A DNA stretch of 45,537 nucleotides from Nitrososphaeraceae archaeon (lineage in GTDB: Archaea > Thermoproteota > Nitrososphaeria > Nitrososphaerales > Nitrosopumilaceae): positions 1 to 45,537 of the forward strand of contig JAICOU010000005.1 in NCBI GenBank assembly GCA_025930495.1, given 5' to 3'. Made by a program: the position numbers and the translations under genes. This document shows positions 25,333 to 33,073 of this stretch, one piece after another; position 1 is the stretch's first letter, and each line of letters starts with the position of its first letter. Below the pieces are notes generated by a model that saw only the letters and a list, made by a program, of their open reading frames with translations, was not told the origin of the DNA and did no database searches.

Positions 25333-26001
25333 ATGATCTCTCTAGTTTTAGCCGAATCTGCGTTAGAACTTGTTCCTTTAGAACTACAAGATCATCCTTC
25401 AGTATTATCACATGCACAAAAACTAGGAAAAGATCCATCTGAAATCTTACTTGATAATTCCTGGCACTTTGCTGCCATGAAAGGAATCAATAATGAAATC
25501 AAACGAGGAAGACCAGATCTAGTTCATTTTTCTATATTAGAAGCAACTACAATTCCATTGTATTTACAAAATAAAATTAAAATCTATATTCACACAATTG
25601 ATGATAAAGTAATTTACATTGGAGAAAATGTTCACATTCCAAAATCATATCATAGATTTGAAGGTTTGATTGAAAAATTGTTTCTGGAAAAAACCATACA
25701 ATTTGATACTAGTATATTACTAGAAATCAAAGAAAAATCGTTTTCTGAATTAATTAATGAAATAAAGCCATCAAAAATTATTGGTTTTTCAACAAAAGGG
25801 GAACTTAGTTCATTTGAAAAAATCAGCTCTGAAATCTTAGATAATGCATGTCTAGTTATCGGTGGATTTCAAAAGGGTCATTTTTCCGAATCAACAAAAA
25901 ACAAAATAAATCACTTGTTTTCAGTTGATAACTTGTCTTATGAGGCACACGTGGTAATTGCACGCATACTGTATGAGTATGAAAAAACCGTTTTTATGTA
26001 G
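25333..26001 (+). CDS. nep1: Nep1/Emg1 rRNA pseudouridine N1-methyltransferase
   Basis: The 222-residue SPOUT methyltransferase shows the Nep1 landmarks: ALELVPLEL near the N terminus, ILLDNSWHFAAMKG, RGRPDLVHFSILEA (about 58-71), and a C-terminal IGGFQKGHFS segment forming the knotted SAM site. It methylates a pseudouridine in helix 35 of 16S rRNA and assists small-subunit assembly. A tRNA gene, RNase P subunit and S19e follow, forming an RNA/ribosome neighbourhood. Confidence 0.93.
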   Translation: MISLVLAESALELVPLELQDHPSVLSHAQKLGKDPSEILLDNSWHFAAMKGINNEIKRGRPDLVHFSILEATTIPLYLQNKIKIYIHTIDDKVIYIGENVHIPKSYHRFEGLIEKLFLEKTIQFDTSILLEIKEKSFSELINEIKPSKIIGFSTKGELSSFEKISSEILDNACLVIGGFQKGHFSESTKNKINHLFSVDNLSYEAHVVIARILYEYEKTVFM

Positions 26002-26023
26002 GAAATTAAGTTTGTTTTCTTGT

Positions 26024-26097
26024 GCAGTCATAGTATAGCCTGGTTAGTATTCGGGGTTTCCAACCCTGTGACGCGGGTTCGAATCCCGCTGACTGCA
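26024..26097 (+). tRNA. tRNA-Gly (anticodon UCC)
   Basis: Acceptor arms gcagtca (26024-26030) and tgactgc (26090-26096) pair perfectly. The anticodon stem cggggtttccaaccctg gives loop TTTCCAA with anticodon TCC. The T arm gcgggttcgaatcccgc is canonical. The discriminator is A at 26097 and no CCA is encoded. No intron is present. The D stem is weak (two wobble closures), as in some archaeal glycine tRNAs. Confidence 0.93.
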
Positions 26098-26148
26098 TTT
26101 TTCTAATCTAAAGAGAATCAATTTTTAGGTGCACTATGAATAGTCATT

Positions 26149-26451
26149 ATGAAACCAGCTCTTAGAAAAATTGCATTAGAAAGAATACAAATTTTAATTA
26201 ACAGTGCAATCTCTAACGCAAAAATAAATCCAGATCTTTCTCAACGACAAGCATCACTTGCACAACGAATTTGTACTAGATACAAAATTCGCATGCCTTA
26301 TGAGTTAAGAATTGTTTTTTGTAAAAAATGCAAGTCATTTATTGCACCAGGAATAAATTCCAAAATTCGTCTGGGTAGAGCATCAGTAAAGTCGATCAGA
26401 ATTTCATGTAATCTATGTGGGCATACTTATCGTAAAATAATATCTCAATGA
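26149..26451 (+). CDS. rnp4: RNase P protein component 4 (Rpp21/Rpr2 family)
   Basis: The 100-residue protein has two N-terminal helices (IALERIQILINSAISNAK) and a zinc ribbon: FCKKCKSFIAPG and ISCNLCGHTYR supply four Cys. RLGRASVKSIRISC is the family's RNA-contacting stretch. It binds the specificity domain of the RNase P RNA with the Rpp29 homologue. It is located between a tRNA gene and ribosomal protein S19e. Confidence 0.92.
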   Translation: MKPALRKIALERIQILINSAISNAKINPDLSQRQASLAQRICTRYKIRMPYELRIVFCKKCKSFIAPGINSKIRLGRASVKSIRISCNLCGHTYRKIISQ

Positions 26452-26482
26452 TTTATAAGACGATTCTCAATTTTTTCACTTT

Positions 26483-26935
26483 ATGGCAAAGGTATACGAT
26501 GTACCATCTGATGTATTGATTAGTAGGTTAGCAGGTATTCTAAAAAATGAAGATATTCCTGCTCCCACTTGGGTTCCATTTGTAAAAACTGGTGCGCATG
26601 CAGATAAGCCACCTCAAGATAGAGAATGGTGGCATACAAGATGTGCATCATTAATGAGAAAAATTTACCTTCACGGTCCACTTGGAATTAATGAATTAAG
26701 AAAAATTTATGGTGGTGGAAGACCGTCTGGATATGGTGCAGCTCATCATAAAGACGCCGGTGGTGCAATAATTCGTAATGCAGTTCAAGGATTAGAAAAA
26801 CTTGGATATGTAGAAAAAGTTGAGAAAAAAGGCCGTGTTATTTCAAAACAAGGAATGCAAAAACTAGATAGATTATCAACAGAAATTCTAAATGAACTTA
26901 TCACTGAAAATCCTCAGCTGAAAGTATATTCTTAG
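26483..26935 (+). CDS. rps19e: Small-subunit ribosomal protein eS19 (S19e)
   Basis: The 150-residue protein has the S19e signatures: VYDVPSDVLISRLAGIL, APTWVPFVKTGAHADKPPQDREWWHTRCASLMRKIY (residues about 28-65) and YGGGRPSGYGAAHHKDAGGAIIRNAVQGLEKLGYV. It is part of the 30S head and is needed for late pre-16S processing. Seven bases separate it from the PDCD5-like gene. Confidence 0.97.
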   Translation: MAKVYDVPSDVLISRLAGILKNEDIPAPTWVPFVKTGAHADKPPQDREWWHTRCASLMRKIYLHGPLGINELRKIYGGGRPSGYGAAHHKDAGGAIIRNAVQGLEKLGYVEKVEKKGRVISKQGMQKLDRLSTEILNELITENPQLKVYS

Positions 26936-26942
26936 ATTTAAA

Positions 26943-27221
26943 ATGAGTTTTCCTGAATCAACTGATCCTCACAATAAACAAAATCATGATCTAGCTGCAC
27001 AAAAGGAACAAATCCTCAAACAGATACTTTCGTCAGAAGCAAGAATGCGATTAAATAATATTAAAATGGTTAAACCTGAATTATCTGATCTTGTAGAGCA
27101 ATATCTTATTGGAATGGCTACACAAGGAAAAATGAATTCCCAGATTGACGACAATCAACTCAAACAAATTTTGTTATCAATTCAACAACCAAAACGTGAT
27201 TTTAAGATAAATCGTATCTGA
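26943..27221 (+). CDS. PDCD5/TFAR19-family DNA-binding protein
   Basis: The 92-residue protein has an N-terminal disordered segment and the three-helix core typical of PDCD5 homologues: LKQILSSEARMRLNNIKMVKPELSDLVEQYLIGMATQGKMNSQIDDNQLKQILLSIQ. It commonly sits next to S19e in archaea, as it does here. Role uncertain; nucleic-acid or chaperonin binding has been proposed for the family. Confidence 0.92.
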   Translation: MSFPESTDPHNKQNHDLAAQKEQILKQILSSEARMRLNNIKMVKPELSDLVEQYLIGMATQGKMNSQIDDNQLKQILLSIQQPKRDFKINRI

Positions 27222-27261
27222 TCTAAGAAAATATAATTAGGGGTTAGACTCGAAATTATTC

Positions 27262-28341
27262 ATGAAAGGCGTAGTTTATGAAGAATATTCACCTGATGAT
27301 AATTTTGCAAAAATTCTAAAAGTAAAAGAGGTACCTGATCCAAAGCCTAAATCTGATGAAGTAGTTTTCAAGGTCAAGTCTGCTGCTCTAAATTACAATG
27401 ATATCTGGGGAATGAGGGGATCACCGGTACCAGTTCCATTACCACATATTTCTGGTTCTGATGCAGCTGGAGATGTAATTGCAGTTGGTGAAGATGTAAA
27501 AAATATCAAAGTTGGTGATAAAGTAGTTTCACATTCTAACATGTCATGTAGAGTATGCAAAGCATGTACTGATGGTAGAGAATTTGATTGTGTTAATAGA
27601 ATAATCTGGGGATTTCAGACAGGTCCAAATTGGGGTGCGTTTTCTGAAATTACACATCTTCCAGAAGTTAATATTTCAAAAATTCCACAAGGCGTAAGTT
27701 ATGATGAAGCAGCTGCTGCTTCAATGACTTTGTTGACATCTTGGCATATGCTAGTTGGAAGAGCAAAGATTCGACCAGGACAAACCGTCTTAATTATGGG
27801 TGGTGGTTCAGGAGTCGGAAGCTTTGGAATTCAAATTGCAAAGTTATACAATTGCGATGTTATTGCAACCGCTAGTCCTGATAAATTAGATAAATGTCTA
27901 GAACTAGGCGCAGATTTTGCAGTAGATCACAGAAAAGAAGACTGGTATAAAGAAGTAAGAGCAATTTCAAAGGAATTAGCAAAGAAAAAAGATGAAGCAC
28001 CAGGAATCGATGTATCATTTGATCACATTGGTCAAACCCACTGGAATCAACAACTTACACTACTCAAGTATGGTGCAACATTGGTATCATGCGGTGCAAC
28101 AACTGGATATGATGCAAAAACTGATCTTAGACATGTATTCTTTAAAGGAACAAATATTCTTGGTTCAACACAGGGAACTAAAGCAGAATTAGATCAAGGG
28201 TTGTACTGGATGGGTCAAGGTAAAATCAAAGCAGCAATAGACTCGGTCTATTCATTTGAGCAAGCAGCTGAAGCTCATACTAAAATGTTAACTGGAAAAG
28301 GACTCTTTGGCAAAATCTTAATGAAGCCAGAATCTGCCTAG
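27262..28341 (+). CDS. MDR-family zinc-type alcohol dehydrogenase / enoyl reductase
   Basis: The 359-residue medium-chain dehydrogenase has a GroES-like N domain (HISGSDAAGDVIAVGEDVKNIKVGDKVV, about 65-92), a structural-zinc-like CRVCKACTDGREFDC cluster (about 97-111), and an NAD(P) Rossmann motif (VLIMGGGSGVGSFGIQIAK, about 174-192). It may act on alcohols, quinones or enoyl-CoA thioesters. MDR acryloyl-CoA reductases operate in archaeal 3-hydroxypropionate/4-hydroxybutyrate cycles, so that is one option, unproven here. The next gene, 7 bases away, encodes a CitE-like lyase, suggesting a shared CoA-ester pathway. Confidence 0.85.
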   Translation: MKGVVYEEYSPDDNFAKILKVKEVPDPKPKSDEVVFKVKSAALNYNDIWGMRGSPVPVPLPHISGSDAAGDVIAVGEDVKNIKVGDKVVSHSNMSCRVCKACTDGREFDCVNRIIWGFQTGPNWGAFSEITHLPEVNISKIPQGVSYDEAAAASMTLLTSWHMLVGRAKIRPGQTVLIMGGGSGVGSFGIQIAKLYNCDVIATASPDKLDKCLELGADFAVDHRKEDWYKEVRAISKELAKKKDEAPGIDVSFDHIGQTHWNQQLTLLKYGATLVSCGATTGYDAKTDLRHVFFKGTNILGSTQGTKAELDQGLYWMGQGKIKAAIDSVYSFEQAAEAHTKMLTGKGLFGKILMKPESA

Positions 28342-28348
28342 TTATTTA

Positions 28349-29218
28349 ATGACACATCTTTTTAGAAGTCTTATTTTTGTTCCTGGAAACAATTCTAGAT
28401 TTTTAGAAAAGGCAAAAAAACTTCAGGCAGATATAGTATGTTTTGATCTGGAAGATTCTGTACCTGATGAAGAAAAAAAAAATGCTAGAAAACTAATTCA
28501 AACTGCACTAAAGTCTCGCACATCTTATCTCGCTTCAATTTTTATTCGCACAAATTCCCCAAAATCTGGAAAAATTCCAGATGATCTCAAAGAAGTAATT
28601 CAAAAAGGAATTGACGGAATTGTAATTCCAAAGGTCAACAATGTTAATGAAATCAAGAAAATTGAAAAAAATCTTTTGTTATTAGAAAAAAATCGTAAAC
28701 TAAAACCAATTCAAATAATTCCTTCTATTGAATCAGCAGAAGGTGTAGTCAATACATACAACATTGCATCTTGTAGTAAGCGAATACCTGCAGTTGTTTT
28801 TGGAATTTTTGATCTTTTAAATGATTTAGGAATTGAATACACAAAAGATGCTGAAGGTGGGAAATACTCTAGAGCAAAGATTCCTGTGGATGCCAAAGCA
28901 GCAGGAATACATGCTATTGATGCTATTTGGCAGGATCTTAATGACATTAAAGGACTTGAGAAAGATTGTAAGACTGGAAAAAGTCTAGGATATGTTGGAA
29001 AAAGTATTATCCATCCTGATCAAATTTCTACAACCCATAAAATTTTCTATCCCAGTAAAACAGAAATTCAATGGGCAGAAAAAGTCTGCAAATATTATTT
29101 AAAATCTACAAAGAAAGGAAAAGGTGCAACAACTATAGATGGAAAAATGATCGATGAGGTTCATTTCAAACAAGCTAAGGTAATACTTGAAATTATAAAA
29201 AATCATTCTATAATCTAA
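28349..29218 (+). CDS. CitE/HpcH-HpaI family CoA-ester lyase
   Basis: The 289-residue protein has the citrate lyase beta-subunit/malyl-CoA lyase pattern: RSLIFVPGNNSRFLEKA, DIVCFDLEDSVPDEEK (metal-binding Glu/Asp), IFIRTNSP, IVIPKVNN, QIIPSIESAEGV and YVGKSIIHPDQI. CitE-like proteins outside citrate lyase cleave or form malyl-, methylmalyl- or citramalyl-CoA. Its partner subunits are absent. The tight spacing to the MDR gene suggests co-transcription. Confidence 0.9.
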   Translation: MTHLFRSLIFVPGNNSRFLEKAKKLQADIVCFDLEDSVPDEEKKNARKLIQTALKSRTSYLASIFIRTNSPKSGKIPDDLKEVIQKGIDGIVIPKVNNVNEIKKIEKNLLLLEKNRKLKPIQIIPSIESAEGVVNTYNIASCSKRIPAVVFGIFDLLNDLGIEYTKDAEGGKYSRAKIPVDAKAAGIHAIDAIWQDLNDIKGLEKDCKTGKSLGYVGKSIIHPDQISTTHKIFYPSKTEIQWAEKVCKYYLKSTKKGKGATTIDGKMIDEVHFKQAKVILEIIKNHSII

Positions 29219-29253
29219 TGTCTTAATAAAATTATTTACAATGGATGATTTAT

Positions 29254-29853
29254 CTAATTGATTATATTGATGCTAGTACTTTCATCAAATATTTTTTTGT
29301 TTATCACTACTTGAATCATGATATCATTTTTTTCCATTCCTATTTTAATTTTATCAAAAACACATCTATATTTTGAAATTCTTTTACTTTCACTAAGAAT
29401 TTTTCCTGATTCTAAAATTAACCCATTTATTATTAAATTTTCAATTTTTCTATATCCTGATGTTTTTGGAACTTTGGATTCCTTTAGAATTTGAGGAATA
29501 GTTAAATCATTATCAAAAAGACAAATGAGTATCTTTCTAGTTTCAATATCACCACATAATTCTAATATTAAATCTTTTAATTTTTGATCAATTATTTTCA
29601 TAGAATAATTCTTGTCTATTTTTTTAATTTTAATAATTTCATTAATACATTCGTTTTCAAATTTTTTTTTATCTATGTTAGAAATATTTTTTAATACTTC
29701 ACGAAATTTATGAAAATGCTCTATTGATAGTTTTATTGACATTCCATGTTCTAAGAATAATTTTCTTTCTAAGTTTTTTCGTTCATCCGAATTCAATTTC
29801 TTTTTAATTATATGAGATAATGATGTGGAAATCAATCTGTCAATGCCCGTCAT
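29254..29853 (-). CDS. Thaumarchaeal winged-helix regulator
   Basis: The 199-residue protein has an N-terminal helical region (1-about 95) very rich in Lys and Ile, and a probable winged helix at about 100-165: DIETRKILICLFDNDLTIPQILKESKVPKTSGYRKIENLIINGLI, followed by a YRCVFDKIKI beta wing. The base use is more AT-rich than its neighbours. It is divergent from a CheY-like receiver 51 bases away, so a shared promoter region and functional link are plausible. Target unknown. Confidence 0.65.
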   Translation of the reverse strand: MTGIDRLISTSLSHIIKKKLNSDERKNLERKLFLEHGMSIKLSIEHFHKFREVLKNISNIDKKKFENECINEIIKIKKIDKNYSMKIIDQKLKDLILELCGDIETRKILICLFDNDLTIPQILKESKVPKTSGYRKIENLIINGLILESGKILSESKRISKYRCVFDKIKIGMEKNDIMIQVVINKKIFDESTSINIIN

Positions 29854-29904
29854 TATTACATTAAGAAATAATACAAAATATTAAAGCCTGTTTCATTAAA
29901 CCTG

Positions 29905-30261
29905 ATGGATATGCAACGTTCAGTTATTGTAATTGATGATGATGAAGATACTGTTCGTCTATTTAGTGAATTTTTAGAAGAAAAAGGTATCAAAGTAGTA
30001 GGAAATGGTTATGATGGTATAACTGCTATCAAACTTTACAAAGAAAAAAAACCCGATGTTGTACTAATTGATATGATGATGCCTAACGGGAGTGGATTTC
30101 ATGCAATTAAAAAAATCCGAGATATCAATCCTAAAGCAAAAGTCATTGCTGTTAGTGGGGATAGTAGTTATTCAACCGAAGATAAACTAGAAAAATTAGC
30201 TATTCCATTTATACGTAAACCGTTTAACATGGAACAAATTCTTTCTATTATTAACGCCTAA
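29905..30261 (+). CDS. Stand-alone CheY-like response regulator receiver
   Basis: The 118-residue receiver domain has the acidic pair Asp11/Asp12, phospho-acceptor Asp56 (VVLIDMMMP), Ser84 (AVSGDSS) and Lys105 (RKPF). It has no output domain. No histidine kinase is encoded in the window, so the phosphodonor and partner are unknown. It may signal by protein-protein contact, perhaps with the divergently encoded winged-helix protein (inference). Confidence 0.93.
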   Translation: MDMQRSVIVIDDDEDTVRLFSEFLEEKGIKVVGNGYDGITAIKLYKEKKPDVVLIDMMMPNGSGFHAIKKIRDINPKAKVIAVSGDSSYSTEDKLEKLAIPFIRKPFNMEQILSIINA

Positions 30262-30272
30262 TATTTCCCATA

Positions 30273-30305
30273 TTTGGAACATTTCATATAATGTTATATT
30301 CCAAA
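30273..30305. promoter_or_regulatory. Nested inverted repeats before the RHH gene (candidate operator)
   Basis: Outer arms tttggaa (30273-30279) and ttccaaa (30299-30305) enclose inner arms aacatt (30278-30283) and aatgtt (30290-30295). The element ends 29 bases before the RHH start codon, covering the expected TATA position. This suits repression by a dimeric RHH protein. It is 11 bases behind the receiver gene. Confidence 0.45.
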
Positions 30306-30334
30306 CTTCATACAATAACTTTGAAGATATTATT

Positions 30335-30478
30335 ATGAGCAAACGTGTAACAATAATGATTGATGAAGATCTAGACAAAAAAATAAGACTTCGTCAAGCA
30401 AAACTAATTCAACAAGAACAAACTTCATACAGCTATTCTAAAGTATTGAATGAAACGCTTAGAAAAGCTTTAAAATAA
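30335..30478 (+). CDS. Ribbon-helix-helix (CopG/Arc-like) micro-regulator, 47 aa
   Basis: An ORF of 47 residues, starting MSKRVTIMIDEDLDKKIRLR and ending TLRKALK, has one beta strand (RVTIMID) followed by two helices, as in CopG/MetJ/Arc DNA-binding proteins, with the typical SYSKVLNETLRKAL second helix. There is no partner toxin gene next to it, so it is probably a simple regulator rather than half of a toxin-antitoxin pair. A nested palindrome sits just upstream. Confidence 0.75.
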   Translation: MSKRVTIMIDEDLDKKIRLRQAKLIQQEQTSYSYSKVLNETLRKALK

Positions 30479-30561
30479 TTTTTGTATCTCTTATTACTTA
30501 TTCATTCTTCAATTTTTCGAATAGAATAAAGACTTGATATTACATTACATAGTGATCTAAA

Positions 30562-31278
30562 TTGATTAACTTACTTGATCCAACTGTTGTAATTACCAGA
30601 ATGTTTGAATCTGGAAAATTTGATGATATGTACAATTATTGTACAAAGTTACTCGAAACTAATCCTGATGATATGGTAGCCTTGCAAAACTCGGCATTGG
30701 CTTTATTGCATTTAGAAAAATTTGAAGATTCAATCATTTACTGCGATAAAGTTTTAAAAATAAAAACTTTTGATATTTATGCTTTAAAAAATAAAATCTA
30801 TTCGCTTGAAAAGTTAAAACTATATGATGATGTTTTAACATGCTGTAAAATTATTCTTGATGTTGATGATAATGATGTATGGACACTCAATAGTATGGGT
30901 TTGTCATTAAACGAATTAGATAGACCTCAAGAAGCTATAGAATTTTATGATAAAGCACTAAACCTTGATAACAAAGACATCACAGCATTGATGAATAAGG
31001 CTATTTCTCTAAATCATTTAAGAAATTATAGAGAATCCATAGAATACTATGATAGAGCACAAATGATAGATCCTAGTTTACATGAAGCATCAATTGCTAA
31101 ATCTCAAGCATTTGAAAAATTAGATATGGAAGATGAAGCATTTTTAGCTGCACAGGGGGTTTTAGTTAAAAATATGGAGAAAATTAAAACTGACGCAAAA
31201 AAAAATAAATGTTCTGTTTTTCATCAATACTGTCAAAATGAATTTGAAGAATTAAAAAATAAAAAACCAACTTCATAA
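30562..31278 (+). CDS. Tetratricopeptide-repeat protein
   Basis: The 238-residue protein starts at TTG 30562. It has about five 34-residue TPR units, e.g. DMVALQNSALALLHLEKFEDSIIYCDKVL, DVWTLNSMGLSLNELDRPQEAIEFYDKAL and DITALMNKAISLNHLRNYRESIEYYDRAQ. It has no signal or membrane segment. TPR solenoids are protein-protein interaction scaffolds, and the partner is unknown. A C-terminal Lys-rich tail follows the repeats, with two Cys (KNKCSVFHQYCQ). Confidence 0.88.
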   Translation: MINLLDPTVVITRMFESGKFDDMYNYCTKLLETNPDDMVALQNSALALLHLEKFEDSIIYCDKVLKIKTFDIYALKNKIYSLEKLKLYDDVLTCCKIILDVDDNDVWTLNSMGLSLNELDRPQEAIEFYDKALNLDNKDITALMNKAISLNHLRNYRESIEYYDRAQMIDPSLHEASIAKSQAFEKLDMEDEAFLAAQGVLVKNMEKIKTDAKKNKCSVFHQYCQNEFEELKNKKPTS

Positions 31279-31320
31279 TAACAAGAAAATCAATTTATAC
31301 AAAGAAATTTTATACAATAA

Positions 31321-31908
31321 ATGATGTTTACTGGAATAATTGAAGGTATTGGAAAAATTGAAAAAATTTCAAAAAATACAAAAAATAGAAGTGCTATTCA
31401 AATGACTGTAAATTTAGGAAAACATGCCAAAGGTTTGAAAATTGGGCAAAGCGTATCTTTGAATGGTGTTTGTCTTACTGCTACAAAATTAGCTAAATCT
31501 AATTGTATTTTTGAAATGATAGAAGAAACTACCAATAAAACCGATTTAGGCAATCTAAAACCTGGTGACATTGTTAACATTGAGCGAAGTCTAAAGACAG
31601 GTGACAGACTGGAAGGGCATTTTGTTTTAGGTCATGTAGATGGAGTTGGTATAATCAAAAAAATACAAAATAAGCCTAAAGAAGTGCAAGTTTGGTTTGA
31701 AATTCCAAAAAAATTATCAAAATATGTTGTAAAAAAAGGTTCAATTGCAGTTGATGGAATCAGTTTGACCGTAGTAGATATTCAAAATAATCTTGCTTCT
31801 GTATGTTTGATTCCACATACCATAGAAATAACTAATTTCAAAACAAAGAATGTCGGAGATAAGATTAACATTGAAACTGATATTCTTGGAAAATACATTT
31901 TGAAATAA
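31321..31908 (+). CDS. ribE: Riboflavin synthase, bacterial/eukaryotic type (alpha subunit)
   Basis: The 195-residue protein has two lumazine-binding repeats: MFTGIIEGIGKI...GQSVSLNGVCLTAT (about 2-90) and HFVLGHVDGVGIIKKI...GSIAVDGISLTVV (about 97-185). It dismutates two 6,7-dimethyl-8-ribityllumazine molecules into riboflavin. Many other archaea use an unrelated, pentameric synthase, so this bacterial-type enzyme is notable. It heads a riboflavin gene cluster, with an 80-bp gap before ribB that may contain a second promoter. The preferred start is 31321 or the ATG one codon later. Confidence 0.93.
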   Translation: MMFTGIIEGIGKIEKISKNTKNRSAIQMTVNLGKHAKGLKIGQSVSLNGVCLTATKLAKSNCIFEMIEETTNKTDLGNLKPGDIVNIERSLKTGDRLEGHFVLGHVDGVGIIKKIQNKPKEVQVWFEIPKKLSKYVVKKGSIAVDGISLTVVDIQNNLASVCLIPHTIEITNFKTKNVGDKINIETDILGKYILK

Positions 31909-31930
31909 AATTGTTCTTCTACCACTTTTA

Positions 31931-31972
31931 TGGTAATTACCAATTTTATAGTAAACTTTATAATTAGTTTAC
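31931..31972. promoter_or_regulatory. Two palindromes between ribE and ribB (candidate riboflavin operator)
   Basis: tggtaattacca (31931-31942) is a perfect 12-bp palindrome. gtaaac (31951-31956) and gtttac (31967-31972) are inverse repeats around the TATA-like tttataatta. The position, 17-58 bases ahead of the ribB start, suits promoter control. Archaeal riboflavin genes can be regulated by RbkR, but no such regulator is in the window. Confidence 0.4.
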
Positions 31973-31988
31973 AGATGATTTTTCATAT

Positions 31989-32654
31989 ATGTCACTTGAA
32001 TCAGGACTTGAATCACTAAAGCGAGGCGAGTTTGTATTGTTATTTGATTCTGCAGGAAGAGAAAATGAGATAGATATGGTAGTTGCTGCAGAATTTGTAA
32101 CACCTGAACATGTTGCAAGAATGCGTCAACATGCAGGAGGTCTTTTATGCATTGCAATTGATCATAATTTTGCAAATTCTTTAGAATTAAAATATATGCA
32201 TGAAATTTTAGCAGAATCGCCAATATCAAATAAAGAAATGATCATGGGACTTGCTCCATATGGCGATTATCCAACATTTTCAATTTCTGTTAATCATTAC
32301 CAAACTTATACTGGTATAACAGATAAAGACAGATCACTAACTATAAGAGAAATGGCAAATATTTTTAGTGTTGAGAACAAACAGAAAAAATTTGCTTCTT
32401 CTTTTAAAACTCCTGGACATGTTCCGTTATTGATTGCATCAAAAGGATTATTAGCAAAAAGACAGGGTCATACTGAAATGTCTGTTTATCTTACTCAAAT
32501 TGCAGGCTTAACTCCTGTTACTGCAATTTGTGAAATGATGGATGCTGAAACTTATACTGCACTATCTATTGATAAAGCAGAAAAATATGCAAAACAAAAT
32601 GCAATTCCACTGATTGATGGTAAAGAATTATTAGAATTTGCTAAGGTGCATTAA
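31989..32654 (+). CDS. ribB: 3,4-dihydroxy-2-butanone 4-phosphate synthase
   Basis: The 221-residue protein has RibB motifs: FDSAGRENEIDMVVAAEFV (acidic metal-binding loop, about 20-38), MRQHAGGLLCIAID, and YTGITDKDRSLTI. It converts ribulose 5-phosphate to the four-carbon unit of lumazine. It is the single-function form, with no GTP cyclohydrolase II fusion, consistent with ArfA in the same cluster. Two bases separate it from ribH. Confidence 0.95.
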   Translation: MSLESGLESLKRGEFVLLFDSAGRENEIDMVVAAEFVTPEHVARMRQHAGGLLCIAIDHNFANSLELKYMHEILAESPISNKEMIMGLAPYGDYPTFSISVNHYQTYTGITDKDRSLTIREMANIFSVENKQKKFASSFKTPGHVPLLIASKGLLAKRQGHTEMSVYLTQIAGLTPVTAICEMMDAETYTALSIDKAEKYAKQNAIPLIDGKELLEFAKVH

Positions 32655-32656
32655 TT

Positions 32657-33073
32657 TTGAATATTGCTATAGTGGTTTCGGAATTTAATGAAGGAGTGAC
32701 ATCTAGGATGCTTTCTATAGCTGAAGAAAAAGCAAAAATTATGAAATTGAAAATAAACTATACCTGTAAGGTACCAGGTGCATATGATATGCCAATAATA
32801 GTTGATGCATTGTTACAAAAAAAAGATGTTGATGGGGTAGTTACTCTTGGTGCTATAATTAAAGGGCAAACAAAACATGATGAAGTAATTGCTCATTCTA
32901 CAGTACAAGCATTAACTGCTTTATCCACTAAATATCAAAAACCAGTCTCTTTAGGAATAACTGGTCCTGGAATGCAGGAAAGACATGCATATGCTAGAAT
33001 ACGACCTGTAGCAGAACGTGCAGTTGAATCAGTTGTAAAAATTTTCAACGAATTACAGAGAATTAAAAAATGA
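32657..33073 (+). CDS. ribH: 6,7-dimethyl-8-ribityllumazine synthase
   Basis: The 138-residue protein starts at TTG 32657 (NIAIVVSEFNEG). Family motifs are KVPGAYDMPIIVDALL (about 37-52), VVTLGAIIKGQTKHDEVIAHS and GITGPGMQERHAYARI. It condenses the RibB product with the ribitylamino-pyrimidinedione to make lumazine, the substrate of RibE. It overlaps the arfA start by 4 bases, indicating translational coupling. Confidence 0.95.
   Translation: MNIAIVVSEFNEGVTSRMLSIAEEKAKIMKLKINYTCKVPGAYDMPIIVDALLQKKDVDGVVTLGAIIKGQTKHDEVIAHSTVQALTALSTKYQKPVSLGITGPGMQERHAYARIRPVAERAVESVVKIFNELQRIKK

Noticed and set aside
30335-31278. Toxin-antitoxin pair formed by the RHH gene and its neighbour
   Set aside because: The downstream gene is a TPR protein with no toxin features, and the genes are 83 bases apart.
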